A DNA stretch of 64,000 nucleotides, taken from Vigna angularis (lineage: Eukaryota > Streptophyta > Magnoliopsida > Fabales > Fabaceae). Both the position numbers and the translations under genes were made by a program. Under the pieces are notes generated by a model. It was not told where the DNA came from and made no database searches. It was given only the letters and a program-made list of their open reading frames with translations. The stretch is from contig NC_068970.1 in assembly GCF_016808095.1 (NCBI RefSeq), positions 48,767,630 to 48,831,629 on the forward strand. Direction: 5' to 3'. Position 1 is the first letter of the stretch; the number at the start of each line of letters is the position of its first letter. Shown here one piece after another: positions 23,946 through 35,800 of the stretch.

Positions 23946-26900
23946 AAAAAAGAACATAACTTTTGTAGAAAAAAAATATAATAAATAGTTTAAAGTTAGT
24001 CATAAGTATAAAAAAAGGTTATAAGTTAAAAACTAGGGTTTTGAAAAATAAGTTTTAAAGTAAGGTAACGTATACACCACAAGCTAGAAAAATTTGACGT
24101 TATATAGAAAGTCTTGTTAAAAATAACTATCTACTTTTAGTTAGTTTGTTGTGTATATTTAAACTAGTTTTGAGTTTTTGAGATAGTTTTCTGAACCACT
24201 TTTTACTAAATGTAACCTAATTTGATTGACAAAGGGTTCATTTCATTATTATCATTCTTTTCCATGATATATATAGAAATGAATTTGACAATGAAATTTG
24301 GTGATCTAGTTTTAATTTGAATATTTGTTAATTGTTTCTTATTTTCGACTCTCCCACATGGATACAGGGCGATTTTGACTAGTTGGAAAAGAAGAAGACC
24401 TTTGATCTCTACTTTCTAAAGTTCAACAATGTCATCCATTGATTGTGCAAGGAACCATAATCTACTTTCTAAAATGTTTAAAATAAGGAATTTGTAATTC
24501 TTCTTCTATTTTTAGATTATTTTTATTTAGCTATATGGATAATGGAACATAATAAAAACTTGAAATTAAAAAACAGCCCTTTTACTGAAAAGGGATGAAA
24601 TACGTAAGGTTTATGTTTGGTTTAATTTACTTATTAAAAAAGACTATCTTGATGTGTGAGAATTTGTGTTGTTGAAGGAAAATTTAGAAAATAGAGTTGA
24701 ATTTAGAAAATGCATTCTTACACGCATAGCCACACAAAGAATCATGAAATTGACCTCATCAAACACTGTACATACAAATTCACCACATTCTCATGCGTGC
24801 GTCGACACGCAAAAACGACTTAGGAGGCAGGGAACACGTATAAAATTTACTATAAATACTTTATATTTAATGTACTTTTTGTCTTCTGTAATTTATAAAA
24901 AACAACACATTATAAATGTAAATTCCAACCGAATCCATGTCCCTACTTATGAATGCCATTATGTCCATCAAAACTCAATGTAAAATTTCAAAGGTACATA
25001 TGAAAACCATGATGGATTCATCTTCATCCTTCACACTCTCTTCTGCCACACTTCAATAATTCGTTCAAAATAAGACACAATTACAATCGCATCATTATCT
25101 ACTTCTTTTTAACTTTTTAATATTTTTCACAAGAACCTCAAACGATAGTTAAATAGAGAGAATACTACTTATGGGTGATATTTTTCATATGTGGGAAATA
25201 TTTATATATTAAAAAAATTGATGAAGACGTAAAACAGCGAGTGATAGAGATGTAGGGAGAGAAAGAAGGGAAAGATTTCGAAGTTCAAACTTAAAATTTG
25301 TTGAAAATGACTTGGATAGTTTGTAAGAGATTTATAGTACGTTGTACTCTCTGAACAGAATGAAAAGGAAAGGTAATTACTGGGTGATTTTTCTCAGTTG
25401 ATTTGTTTGAAAACTTTTGACTGAAAAGTGTTTGAAAAAATAGCAGAGATGCACATAATTATGAGATTGGGTCCGAGAATGCAAATGATCATAATGATTT
25501 GGAATCACAAGCACAGGCAAAATTAGTGACAATAATGGAAGCCAATTCCACGATCCTCGCCAAAAGGAAACACACAACACTTATTATTATACCTTGTGTC
25601 TTTGTGTGGCTCAAAAAAGCAAAAGAAAAAGAAAAAAAAAACAGACAGAAATGCATGCTAGAAAATGAAAAAGGTTAATTGAGTAGGGTTTTGGAGGAGC
25701 TGGAGTTTGTGTTATTGTAAGTCGTTTCATTGTCAACCAGCAACTTCCCGTAATGATTCATGGGAAAGGTTCAAAGTTCTTGTTGTGTATATTTTATTCT
25801 TCAAATTATGTGGCTTAGTTCTTGATTTTCAAACCATGCATGAATAGATGTATTAGTTTGATGATAGGGCCATTTCTTATTACTTTACATATTATATTAA
25901 AACACATACAATAATGCTACTTCTACTTCACATTTTACAATAAGCTTTCCAACTAGAGAGATAGAAAGAGAAAGTGAGAAGTGTGGGATACAATAGTTCA
26001 AAAGTTATTATGTAATTCATTATTTTAATCATTTTTCTTACAAAAGTTTTTTTTTCTTCTTTTTTTTAGAATTGAGATGTGGTCCATTGCACTCACCAAA
26101 TGATGATATCGAAAACTTTATCGATCTAATTCTCTTTGTGTGAGTTTAAATTTAATTGGTGATTTGTGAAAATCAACAAGAATAATGTATTTGAGAGGCA
26201 TATTATGACCGTTACATAGTTGTCAAATGCTTTTGAAAAAAATAAAAATAAAATATACACGTCCCTCTTAAATTTTTGTGAAACTATTCCTATTGTTGAA
26301 TTCTAATTTGTGTGATTTTGTCATGGTCTATTCCATCTCAGGTTGATAAATATTATAAACTATTGTTTTTTTATAAAATTATTATATAAAATTTTAATTA
26401 CACACATGTAATGAACCACAATGCGTACAAGTTTATTTTCTTTATGTATTTATCTCAATTTAATATTAAATATAATTATTTTAATTTCAATTTTGTGAGT
26501 CAATAATTTCTTATATAAGGTATATTTATTTTGGAATTCTTACTTCGTCATAACTATTAGGGAATTATCGTATAAATGTTTAGTTACACACATGTAATAA
26601 ATTATAATGTTGTGCATGTTTTTGTTTTTTATGACTTTATATCTCAATTTAACTAAATGTAATTGTTTCAATTTCAGATAAGTGAGTGGATAATTTCTCA
26701 TACTATTTATCGTGTGTTTTGGAGTTCTTTATCATAATTTTATTCTTAAAAAATTTATTGAAGAGTAAAAAAATATTGAAATTAATTTTTATCTCGACTC
26801 CTAAAAGATGTGAAATTATTTGTAGAAGAAATATAAACCTCGAAGAAGAATAAATGAATTTAAGTTTTAATGTTCAAAATTTATTTATTACAAATTAAAC

Positions 26901-27110
26901 TCTAAACAAAAAATAGTTATTTAAATGTGAAACAATTACGATTTACTGTTTAGAGCTGAAAACATTAGCCGAAAACATTTATGATCATGGATAAGAATAG
27001 TAGAGTTTAGACACATTATTTAATTTTTTGTAATTTATTTTTTATGATTTAATCATTAAACTATAATAATTATATATTAACTTCATATATCCAAAATATA
27101 TTAGAAGTAG

Positions 27111-27111
<1 letters not shown>

Positions 27112-27164
<53 letters not shown>
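27112..27164. repeat. (TA)n microsatellite
   Basis: About 53 bp of uninterrupted AT/TA dinucleotides. Confidence 0.95.
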
Positions 27165-27168
<4 letters not shown>

Positions 27169-28549
27169 CTTTTTATGTTATATCTCTCTTAATTTCTCGC
27201 AATGATTATCTTTATAAAGACTTATATATAAAGTATATAAAAACTAACTAATAATGAAGAATATATGAAACTATAATTTGTGTATATCTATAATACTCAA
27301 CCTTTGGAAAACCATGTATTATACTTTCTCTAGTGTTTTAACTAAAAAACTTGAGTTCATATTTCATATTTGTTTATCTTATATGAATTGGGTATTAACA
27401 TATTCTCTTTATTTATTGGGAGTGTGTACAAAGTCAAAAGAAACTATTATGAAAAGAATATTTGGAAAAATAAGTAAAAATTGTAATCAGATGTTTTTAA
27501 TAATTAGATGCAGCCTCGATAGTTGAGACAAACTAATGTAGTCTTTTTTTCTCTCTCTTGTTTCTTCGAGGAAAAATACCATCTAAAGAAAAAGAAAAAG
27601 TTATTTTGTTTAATTTTATTAAAGAACTAAGTAGATGAAATGTAATAAATGTTATTTAATACACAATAAAATCTTGTGTCTTTGTCAATAAGTTGGGAAT
27701 ATGACCTTTCTCAACATCTCAAGATAACTATTTTTTATGAGTAATATAAAACACATAAAAGACAGGAAGAATATATAGAAGTCTCTGTTTACTTGTGAAT
27801 ATCTCCGTACTATAGAATCTTTGTAAATGTTTGTACTATGCTTTGTTTCATAACGAATGTTATGAGGTGTGGAAGTTTCCATTCATAAAATATTATGGAA
27901 TTCTTGACATTGGTGGCTTCATAATGTGGGGGACAGCAGAAAGAAGAATTTACGGGTCATCGTTTTGATCCTATTTTACTTTATTTGGTTGGGCTTAGTG
28001 ATGTAGTATTATGGGCTCAACTAAAAATATAACAATATGGACAATTGAACATTGTACACACTATACAATAAGGGGTAGATTCTTCTTCTACCTCCACAGC
28101 TCTCACTCTATAAATTCAAAATTTGAATTTTTTTTTTCTAGTTTAGGATCTTCAATTTTCGTTTTGAATTGTATATTTAAAAATATAAATCTAAATTATA
28201 TATTGTATTTTAGATTTCACAATTGAAATATAAAATAAAAAATACATTTTAAATTATGCAATTGAGAATATATTTTTCAATATAAGGAAAGATAAAAGAA
28301 AGAGCGCAGGGGATTGGTGTAGAAAGAAGAAGATGAAGCCAATTGGATGCGAACTAGTGTAGAAAGAAGAAGATGAATGAAGAAAAATAAAAATAAAAAG
28401 ATTAATTTCACCACTTGTAGATATTAAAATATATGGAGATGTATAAAATACTATCTCTTCATTCAATACAAGAATAACTTGAGGATGAGTTTTGCAATTC
28501 AAAGGACTTGAGACATGAAGATCATCTTATAACATAATTATAGAATAAA

Positions 28550-29098
28550 TGTTAGGTAATTAAAGTCTTTGTAATTTAATTTTAATTTTGTAAGTTCGTT
28601 GGACGATTGTCTATCTTACTAGGCGAGAATGTTGAGTAGTTGCTAGGTAAGAAATGTGTTTAGCTTGACAAATAGTTCATTTCTATTTGAATTTTTAAGT
28701 TATTTTTGGGTCCGATGTCTTTGAGTTTGTGCCTATATATAGGGGTATCCAAATACATTTGTATACACCTTGAATGGTCATTATATGAAAATTGGTTTTT
28801 TTATTGAGAAAACATTTTCTTGGTTCTTGTATTAGAACTTTGTCTCTTATCAAAGATTGAATTCTTTGTGACAAATCTTTCTTGATTGGTCAATCTATTA
28901 GATTGTGGCGATTCCAATTCTAATTCTTATAAAAGATGATCATTTTTATGGCGAATTTTCATTGACTTATCAATCTGCAAGATTATGGTGTCTCTATCTC
29001 TATCTTATTCTGATTCTTCTCTGATTTATTTTTGTTTGTGCCTTTTGAGGATTCAAATTCAAAAACGATTGTACTTTTTCCTAGATAGGATTGTATCA
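28550..29098 (+). mobile_element. 5' LTR of a Gypsy-like element
   Basis: A 549-bp LTR starts TGTTAGGTAATTAAAG and ends GGATTGTATCA, directly before a primer-binding site. It has a TATA box (CTATATATAG near 28733) and the duplicated phrase TTGATTGGTCAATCT / TTGACTTATCAATCTGC. No matching 3' LTR is present in the window, so the element is truncated. Confidence 0.75.
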
Positions 29099-29100
29099 TA

Positions 29101-29113
29101 TGGTATATAGAGC
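29101..29113 (+). other. Primer-binding site
   Basis: TGGTATATAGAGC follows the LTR end by two bases and is close to TGGTATCAGAGC, the site complementary to plant initiator Met-tRNA. Confidence 0.75.
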
Positions 29114-29989
29114 AAGATTCTAGTTTGAATTTTCTATTTTATCCTATTTTTCTGTCATATGAATAAAACCTAATTTTTTTAATGTTTGTGTTATATGCTT
29201 TGTTTTAAAATTTTGTTTGGTTCATTGTTCTTGAATTTTTTAAGGAGTTAAACCCCTAAGGTTTGATCCAATTTTGTTGAGTTTTTAATTTTTCGTGTTG
29301 TTCGTGTTCTTCAATTATAATTATACATTTATGCATTTCATTCGTAGAAATTATATATTTTTTCTGTTTTTTGATAATTGTATTAACTATTTACTTTGAT
29401 TTTACATGAGTTTTGGGGTTTGAAGGACAATCTGTATAATTTTCATTGTTTTTGTGTTGAACTGCAAAATGGAAAAGAAAAGAAAGAATAATGGAGTCAA
29501 GTTAAAAGAAAAGAAATATATATTGAAATAAAAATAAATAAAAAGTAAGGATCCGAGAAAAAATTGAAGAGTTCAACATAAAATTTTACTACAAATTTTT
29601 GTTTGTGGTTTATTGATCTATTTGCAATCAATCTTTTTCTTAAGTCTTTGTGTTGTCTCGTTTAACTCTTTTTGGTATTTCTATTATTTTCTTATTTTAT
29701 TGTTTTATGTCTTTTATTTTTTTTTTACTTTTTTCTAGAGTTTTGTATTTTCTTTTTATCTTTTGAGTTAAGATTTAGATCTCGCATTTTTCACATTCTT
29801 TGTTCGCTTTTTGCTTAAGCTACTGAAGTTCTTTGCAAAGCACTAAATGGAATTTAAGTGGTAAAAGACGTAGTACATTTTAGAAAAAACCTATAAGTGT
29901 GATACACAAGTGAAATTTAAGTGGAACACTTAGAAAAGTGATGATGCCCTAAATCTATTTATTATTACTAACCTTTTCTTGCAAGACAT

Positions 29990-30730
29990 GACTTCTTCAC
30001 CAAATAGTGATCCTTCATCACCTAAGACTACGACAGTCATGGTTGCACTTGAGAAGCTCAACTTACAAATGACTCAACTGCAATAACACACTCAACTATA
30101 GTTTGAAAGGCTCCAAAGGTCTCATGAAGATGTGAGTGTAAAGTTGGAGGGTGTGGATACAAGTATAGGAAGACGTGATGAGAGCCCATTCCTATTATCA
30201 TGATGAAAAAAAACATGATTTTAGACCAAGGAGAGGAACATGATGAAGAGGCAGAAGAATTCATAAGGAGATAGGAAATCATACACCTAAATAGATAAAG
30301 AGAAAATGTTTGATGACATGCTCAAACTATGATGAAAGAGAGAGATGGAGAAAAGAAAAACATAGAAAAGAAAATTAGTAGAGAAAAATAGATTGAAGAG
30401 AAGGAGTTTATAGAGAAAGAAATTGAAGAGGTGTTGAAAGAAAAATAAATTAAAGAAAAGGTATTAAGAGAAAAAGAGGAATAAGAAAAGAGAGAGAAAA
30501 GAGAAAGAAAATAGTGAAAGAGGAGAGAAAGAAACGAACGAGAGAGAAGAGAAAGAAAAGAGGGAAAAGGAATAGAAACAAAAGATAGAAAAGGAAGTAA
30601 GAGAAAGAGAGGAAAAAAAAAGAGAGAAAAAGGAAAAGAAAGAAAAAAGAATCCTGATTTGTCATTGAAAGAAAATACTAACTCATCTTGTTTTGTTTTG
30701 TTGCTTATGGAAGGGTTATTCATCAAGAAG
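29990..30730 (+). pseudogene. Gag relic of a Gypsy-like retrotransposon
   Basis: An ATG at 29990, about 0.9 kb after the primer-binding site, opens MTSSPNSDPSSPKTTTVMVA then LEKLNLQMTQLQ and a stop. In-frame remnants continue (FERLQRSHEDVSVKLEGVDTS). From 30340 on, the plus strand would encode mostly Lys/Glu/Arg with many stops, the charged region seen in some plant Gypsy gag proteins. The reading frame is destroyed. No protease, reverse transcriptase or integrase follows. Confidence 0.55.
30335..30665 (+). repeat. Long purine-rich tract
   Basis: About 330 bp in which almost every plus-strand base is A or G (runs such as GAAAAGAGAGAGAAAAGAG). The minus strand therefore shows an apparent 134-codon frame rich in Phe, Ser and Leu, which is a composition artefact and not a gene. 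Confidence 0.9.
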
Positions 30731-30999
30731 TAATGACATCAACAATGAGGAGAAGAAAGAATATATTACTTAGGGAAGACTTATTCTCTACTTGCATGCG
30801 TCTGTTTAGTTAGTTATATAGTCTCTGTTAATCAATGATCATAATGATATATTCTCATCATTCTTGTGATGTTTCTATGTGTAGATAGAACATTATGCAA
30901 GTTGAGAGGATTTTCGTTAGTTAGAGTCTTATGAGCTGTTAGCCAGAAAAGGGAAGCTAATTGTATTTTTTTTTAAGTTATAAATACCTTGAAATGTCT

Positions 31000-32453
31000 A
31001 ATATTTTGATTGTATGGTGAGTCTGTGTGATGAGTGTGATATGTTGAATTTTGGTTAGGTTCTTAAATTGCATGAATTCATTGTATGATGAAATTTGAGA
31101 ATGTTGACTAATTGGTATTGCAGATGAGATGATTTGAGTTAGTGAAGGTTGTATAATTCAAATTTGGTATGTTTTGGCATCCGTGTTTTCTGTTGAACTG
31201 AATTTGCAAGACTGAAATAACATAAATCTATAGAATTATGTAGCTCGCTAGGTAAAGCCAAAATCATAAAACTTCTAACTTAGTTGTTGCTGAGCGAGGA
31301 TATACTCGTTGGACGATGTCAAAGTAAGAGAGGTACATACTTGGTGGTCATTGGATGAGAATATACTCGTTGGACGAAGGCAAAGTCAGAGGGCCACTGA
31401 CTTGGCAGTAGTTTGGCGAGACAGGTCTCGCTGAGCGATTTTGGAAAATTTCATTTTATGAGTTCTAATGATAAATTTTGTCAGGTGAGTGGGCCTTCAA
31501 GCACAATTCATTGAGCAGGTAGATGTTTTCGCTTAACGAAATTAACAGAGTCTAATACCATTTTATATATACTTTTCTAGTATGTTTAATGTAAGATTTT
31601 GTGAAGTTAAAATGATAGTTAGTTTATGATGTTTATTTAAGAATGATAGATAGATTTATGGATAAATATGCATGCAAATAATGATGTATGAAATTGTGAT
31701 GACGAGCTTATTAATGGATATGAGCATTGAATGTATTTGGTGTAATTCCAGGGATCTTGTGGAGAGATTATATGGTGGCCTTTATTTAGTGTATGTATTG
31801 ATATGTGGATTCAGTATTGGGAGTTATCCTATCAATTAATAACCATCCAATCTCAAGTAAAGAAGGGTAGGGTTTGTGGTGAGAGATTCAAGAGGTCCTA
31901 GTGTAGGGGCTTTATCTTAGCCAAAGATGTTAACAGACTAATCTTGTGTGTGGTAGGATGAAACCCATTGACAATGGCCCTATAAAGCAGTAGAGACCAT
32001 CACAAGTGTATAACTCACAAGAGTTTAATATCAATACATGTGTCGAGATAATTGAGTCTAGTATGAGTATTTATATGTGATTTATGATTTTTTTATGAAT
32101 GAGTGATGTACAATAATATCTCTATGTTTGTTTTATGAATTCTTTTTTCATATTAGCTTACCTTGTTGTTTCTTGTGTATTTGTTTGTTTCTTTTGTGAT
32201 AATCACTTTATTGGTGTGAACAGATAAGGAGTAGGTATTGAAGCATCTCTGGTCAAGGACAATGATGCTGCAAAGTATTTTTCTTTATCGTCTAGTAATT
32301 TTTCTTAGTTGAGTTACATATATTTTATTGTTATGTTTATTTTTTTAAATAACTTATTAATACCATATATATGTTGAGATAATCTCTTTTGTTTATCAAT
32401 CTTATGTTTTAATTAATTTATCAGTTGTAAACCATTAAAATTAGGATGATCCA
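31000..32453 (+). mobile_element. LTR of the TGTAACATC family (copy C)
   Basis: Homologous, in opposite orientation, to 12.0-12.6 kb and 38.1-39 kb, and in the same orientation to 61.4-62.2 kb. Shared segments are GTAGGATGAAACCCATTG, CAATGGCCCTATAAAGCAGT-like sequence and the terminal AAAATTAGGATGATCCA (a decayed AAAATGGGATGTTACA). It holds a short CTCGTTGGACGA / CTCGCTGAGCGA array at 31285-31440. Its left end is not resolved. No coding sequence is present. Confidence 0.65.
31285..31440. repeat. TCGTTGGACGA / TCGCTGAGCGA motif array
   Basis: Repeated near-palindromes GCTGAGCGAGG, ACTCGTTGGACGA (twice), TTGGATGAG, TTTGGCGAGACAGG and TCTCGCTGAGCGA occur with AAAGTCAGAG spacers. The same GTTCGTTGGACGATTG phrase occurs near 28590 in the Gypsy-like LTR. 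Confidence 0.7.
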
Positions 32454-32956
32454 CGAATAAGGTGCAGGAAGTAAAAGCCATAAATAAAAAATAGTAGAAT
32501 GGAACAATTTTGTTAGCTCAAGACCTTTTGTTTTTTACACCTCCATATTTTTTACCTTACAACTTTTCATTATAGTGAAATGATGAAAATAACATTTTAA
32601 GCAGTACACTTTCAGTAGATGATATCTAAAACAAATTTAAAAGTTTTATAGTTATATTAAGATTTCAAAATAAAGATATAGTTCAAAATATATAATCCAA
32701 AATTGATTATAATGGATTATTCATTTCAAAAACCCCCATAGTAACGTGATCTGTGATTTTATCTACGTTTCTTATCATTCTAATAACTTTCCTCCGAATA
32801 TTTCTGGTTCTTTATATTTTGTGGTTGCTTTGGTTGATTTTAACATTGGTGTGAGATTGAACATTCGTTAATATTTTGTTTTTATGAGTAGATAATGGAC
32901 ACCATATTATAAGATATAAAGTGGACGAAAATACGATATGTGGTGAATCAGTGATA

Positions 32957-32962
32957 CACGTG
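32957..32962 (+). promoter_or_regulatory. G-box (CACGTG) upstream of LHCB6
   Basis: CACGTG lies about 225 bp before the LHCB6 start codon, with a GATAA motif at 32891-32895. G-boxes and GATA/I-boxes are common light-response elements in promoters of light-harvesting genes. That they act here is inferred. Confidence 0.5.
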
Positions 32963-33107
32963 GTTGCATGAAAGAGAGGGAAGGGGATGAAGACCAAGTT
33001 CCTATTAGTCCAAAATCTATCCATGAGAGTTTGAGATTTGTTCTGCAGATTTCATTGGCCTACTTGGCCACCTCTGAGAGCTCCCTCAGATATTCTCCCA
33101 TGTCACA

Positions 33108-33113
33108 TATAAA
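33108..33113 (+). promoter_or_regulatory. TATA box of LHCB6
   Basis: TATAAA in the context CACATATAAAGACC, 74 bp before the start codon. That would leave a 5' leader of roughly 45 nt, a usual length for light-harvesting genes. Confidence 0.7.
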
Positions 33114-33186
33114 GACCATATTATTGTGTGCATTCAAGCAAAACTCCAAACTAACCTAAGTTTCCAGCAGTAGGTAAAAGAGAGAT

Positions 33187-34169
33187 ATGGCAGTTGCAAC
33201 ATCTGGTGCTGTGTTAAACAGGTTTGGATCTCAGTTCTTGTGTGGAGGAAAGAGGAGTGAGGCACTGCTTGCTGCTGGCATTGGAGCCAAAGTTGGTGCT
33301 GCTGTTAGTCCTAAAAGACTCATTGTAGCAGTTGCTGCTGCTCCAAAGAAATCATGGATCCCTGCTGTAAAAGGTGGTGGGAATTTCATTGACCCAGAAT
33401 GGCTTGATGGCTCGTAAGTCCTCTCAATTTATCTTTTCTTACATTCTTTGTTGGAAAGACAAATGCTGACACTCATTCTAGCATCTCTTTTAGTAGTTGA
33501 TTGAAATTTAGTCAAAATCAAGAAAAAAAGACTGATGAAATGAAAAGTTGAAAGAGTATTATGACAAGTGTTAACATTGTTTTGGTGGATTCATTTCCTG
33601 TTGAATGTTGCAATTGCAGGCTACCAGGTGACTATGGTTTTGACCCTCTGGGACTGGGGAAAGACCCAGCATTTCTGAAATGGTATAGAGAAGCTGAACT
33701 GATTCATGGGAGGTGGGCGATGGCTGCAGTTGTAGGCATCTTTATTGGGCAGGCATGGAGTGGAGTTCCATGGTTTGAGGCTGGAGCTGATCCTAATGCA
33801 GTTGCTCCTTTCTCCTTTGGTTCTCTTTTGGGCACCCAGTTGCTTCTAATGGGATGGGTTGAGAGCAAGAGATGGGTGGACTTCTTCAACCCAGATTCTC
33901 AGTCAGTGGAATGGGCTACCCCATGGTCAAAAACTGCTGAGAACTTTGGCAACTCCACTGGTGATCAAGGCTACCCTGGGGGCAAATTCTTTGACCCTTT
34001 GGGATTTGCTGGCACAATCCAGGATGGTGTTTACATTCCTGATGCAGACAAACTACAGAGACTGAAATTGGCTGAGATAAAGCATGCCAGGATTGCAATG
34101 TTGGCCATGCTGATTTTCTACTTTGAGGCTGGACAGGGCAAGACTCCCCTTGGTGCTCTTGGCTTATAA
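33187..34169 (+). CDS. LHCB6: Chlorophyll a/b-binding protein CP24, photosystem II
   Basis: Two exons, 33187-33413 and 33620-34169, join in frame (donor GTAAGT, acceptor TTGCAG) to 258 residues, the expected precursor length. Residues 1 to about 50 are a Ser/Ala/Lys-rich chloroplast transit peptide. The mature part shows the Lhc fold. Helix B has [11 protein letters not shown] (E102, H105, R107 for chlorophyll ligation and the inter-helix ion pair), and helix A has [11 protein letters not shown] (E228, R233). A central helix lies around 140-158 and no long C-terminal extension follows, as in CP24. CP24 is a monomeric minor antenna that links LHCII trimers to the photosystem II core in the thylakoid membrane. 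A G-box and TATA box lie upstream. The gene looks intact and expressed-type. Confidence 0.97.
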
Positions 34170-34585
34170 ACATAATAATGTACACTAGGGAGAAACTTCA
34201 ATCATTGTTCTATAGAGCCAAATTTCTCCCTTGAGAAGTTTCAAATACCATCCTCTAATGTATGTGTATTACAAATACTATGATATGGCACCTTATATAG
34301 ATTACTTGCATCTGTATTTCATTTCCAAACCAGATGGAGTGAAAGGGACAGGGATGGTTGGAAATTGCAAGTTGGGTTTACTTGTCACTTCAGACAGTAA
34401 TTATCTTCATGCTTATTTGGAATGAGGAAAAATGCTTAGCATGAATTTGTGTTTGAGAAGTATATGAGGTCGAATGACTCAAATGGTGATCATGTTCATC
34501 AATAAAAAAATAATCTAGGCTTAAACTACCTCAAACACGTAAGAAATGCAGCAGAAAAAACTGTTTTTGGAGGGGTTTGTCTTAG
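34170..34585. other. 3' flank shared by LHCB6 and the FabZ gene
   Basis: About 415 bp between two convergent genes. It should hold both 3' UTRs. AATAAAAAAATAA near 34501 may serve as a polyadenylation signal for LHCB6. No gene is seen. Confidence 0.5.
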
Positions 34586-35800
34586 TTATTCACTCCCAGT
34601 AGCCATAAAAAACTCTCCCTTGCACACAACTTCACCTCCAACATATGCTTTCCCTTCCATCTTTGCAATTCCAAATCGCTTTTGCAGTTTAGTAAGTGTC
34701 ATTCTCATAACTAACGTGTCTCCTGCAATCACTGGCATTCTGAATCGCACTTTGTCTATTCCAACAAAGAAGAAATTCTGACGGGAACCTCCAACTTCAG
34801 GCTGCAACATAACCAAGCCACCTACTTGGGCCATCGCCTGCATCAAGTATGATTCAACAGAACCTTTAGAATATAACATACACTTGTTGCCAATCTCAAC
34901 AAAAAATCTCTTTCAAGAGTTGGATTGGATCTTATGCAGCATGAAAGTGAATATGAGAAATCACCCCCAACATTTGTTCAATGTAGAAGATCTTTACTGG
35001 GAACCAAATTGATCCAGATTGAGTTCTTAAAAGTTTCGAATGAACTGCAGCAGGAAGGTTGAATCCAAAATCCACATAAAGCAACAGAGACACAACTAAA
35101 CCAAAGGACCATGTAAATTGTAAAAGACTGATATTTATTTAATTAAAGAAACAGCTTATAAACAGAGAATTTCCCACTTACATAATAAAATGAATGCAGG
35201 CCAGAAGACAAGTGACATAAATGGAATATGAGAGGGTTGGCCCTGGAATCATCACAGTGTTTACCTCAACCATGAGAACACCAGGCATGATTGGTCTTTC
35301 TGGAAAATGTCCAGGAAAGAAGTTATCATTTATTGTTACATTCTTTATGGCCACTGCAGAAACTCCAGGATTATATTCAATCACTCTATCCACTAGAAGA
35401 AATGGAAACCTGAATGACACCCCCACCAAAAACAACAAAGAAAATAGGTTTAGAAAATAAAGCAAACACAAAAGGCACACTGAAGGGATGTACCCTATAA
35501 CAACAGCAAAATCCAAAAAGCAAGCGTGTAAGAAAATGGAACGTGAAAGAATCCAAGTGTCGTAAGAAAAAACCAGAACTGCGTACTGAATTCAATTGGG
35601 GTGTCTTGTTTCGGAGCATTTGCAGCATCCAGAGAACAAAACGTTGTAAAGCGTGTTGCTGCGATGGTTTTCCTCAACTGGGTAGCCAGAGGCTGAGATC
35701 TGGAGCTGGAAAATCTGAGAGATGAGAATTTGGATTGATGGCGATGAGAGGCTGGGAAAGAGGGAGAGATGGAGGTGCTGGAAAGAGCACAGAATGTCAT
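34586..35800 (-). CDS. fabZ: Plastid 3-hydroxyacyl-ACP dehydratase FabZ, central exon missing
   Basis: Three exons are clear: 35800-35587 (transit peptide up to DTPIE), 35409-35265 ([20 protein letters not shown]... to MVE) and 34837-34586 ([17 protein letters not shown]... to the stop). The hot-dog-fold active site is present: His in [14 protein letters not shown] and Glu in MVEAMAQ across the second junction. FabZ dehydrates 3-hydroxyacyl-ACP in plastid fatty-acid synthesis. From the family I expect a segment near MDINQIRxILPHR before FPFLLVD. It is absent, and the first intron is only 177 bp with no trace of it. Exon 1 also ends in phase 1, whereas exon 2 needs phase 2, so direct joining shifts the frame. 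The gene is either recently broken or misassembled. Confidence 0.85.

Larger units (their letters stand above)
23690..28540. other. AT-rich intergenic DNA with TA microsatellites
   Basis: Nearly 5 kb without a supportable gene. TA repeats lie at 23905-23942 and 27112-27164. Short frames (24666-24983 plus, 25377-25580 minus, 27278-27526 plus, 28254-28502 minus) have no domain, no codon bias and no splice partners that I can see. Confidence 0.5.

Noticed and set aside
30322..30726. 134-codon minus-strand frame rich in Phe, Ser and Leu
   Set aside because: It is the complement of a purine-rich tract; no membrane-protein pattern beyond composition, and no splice or promoter context.
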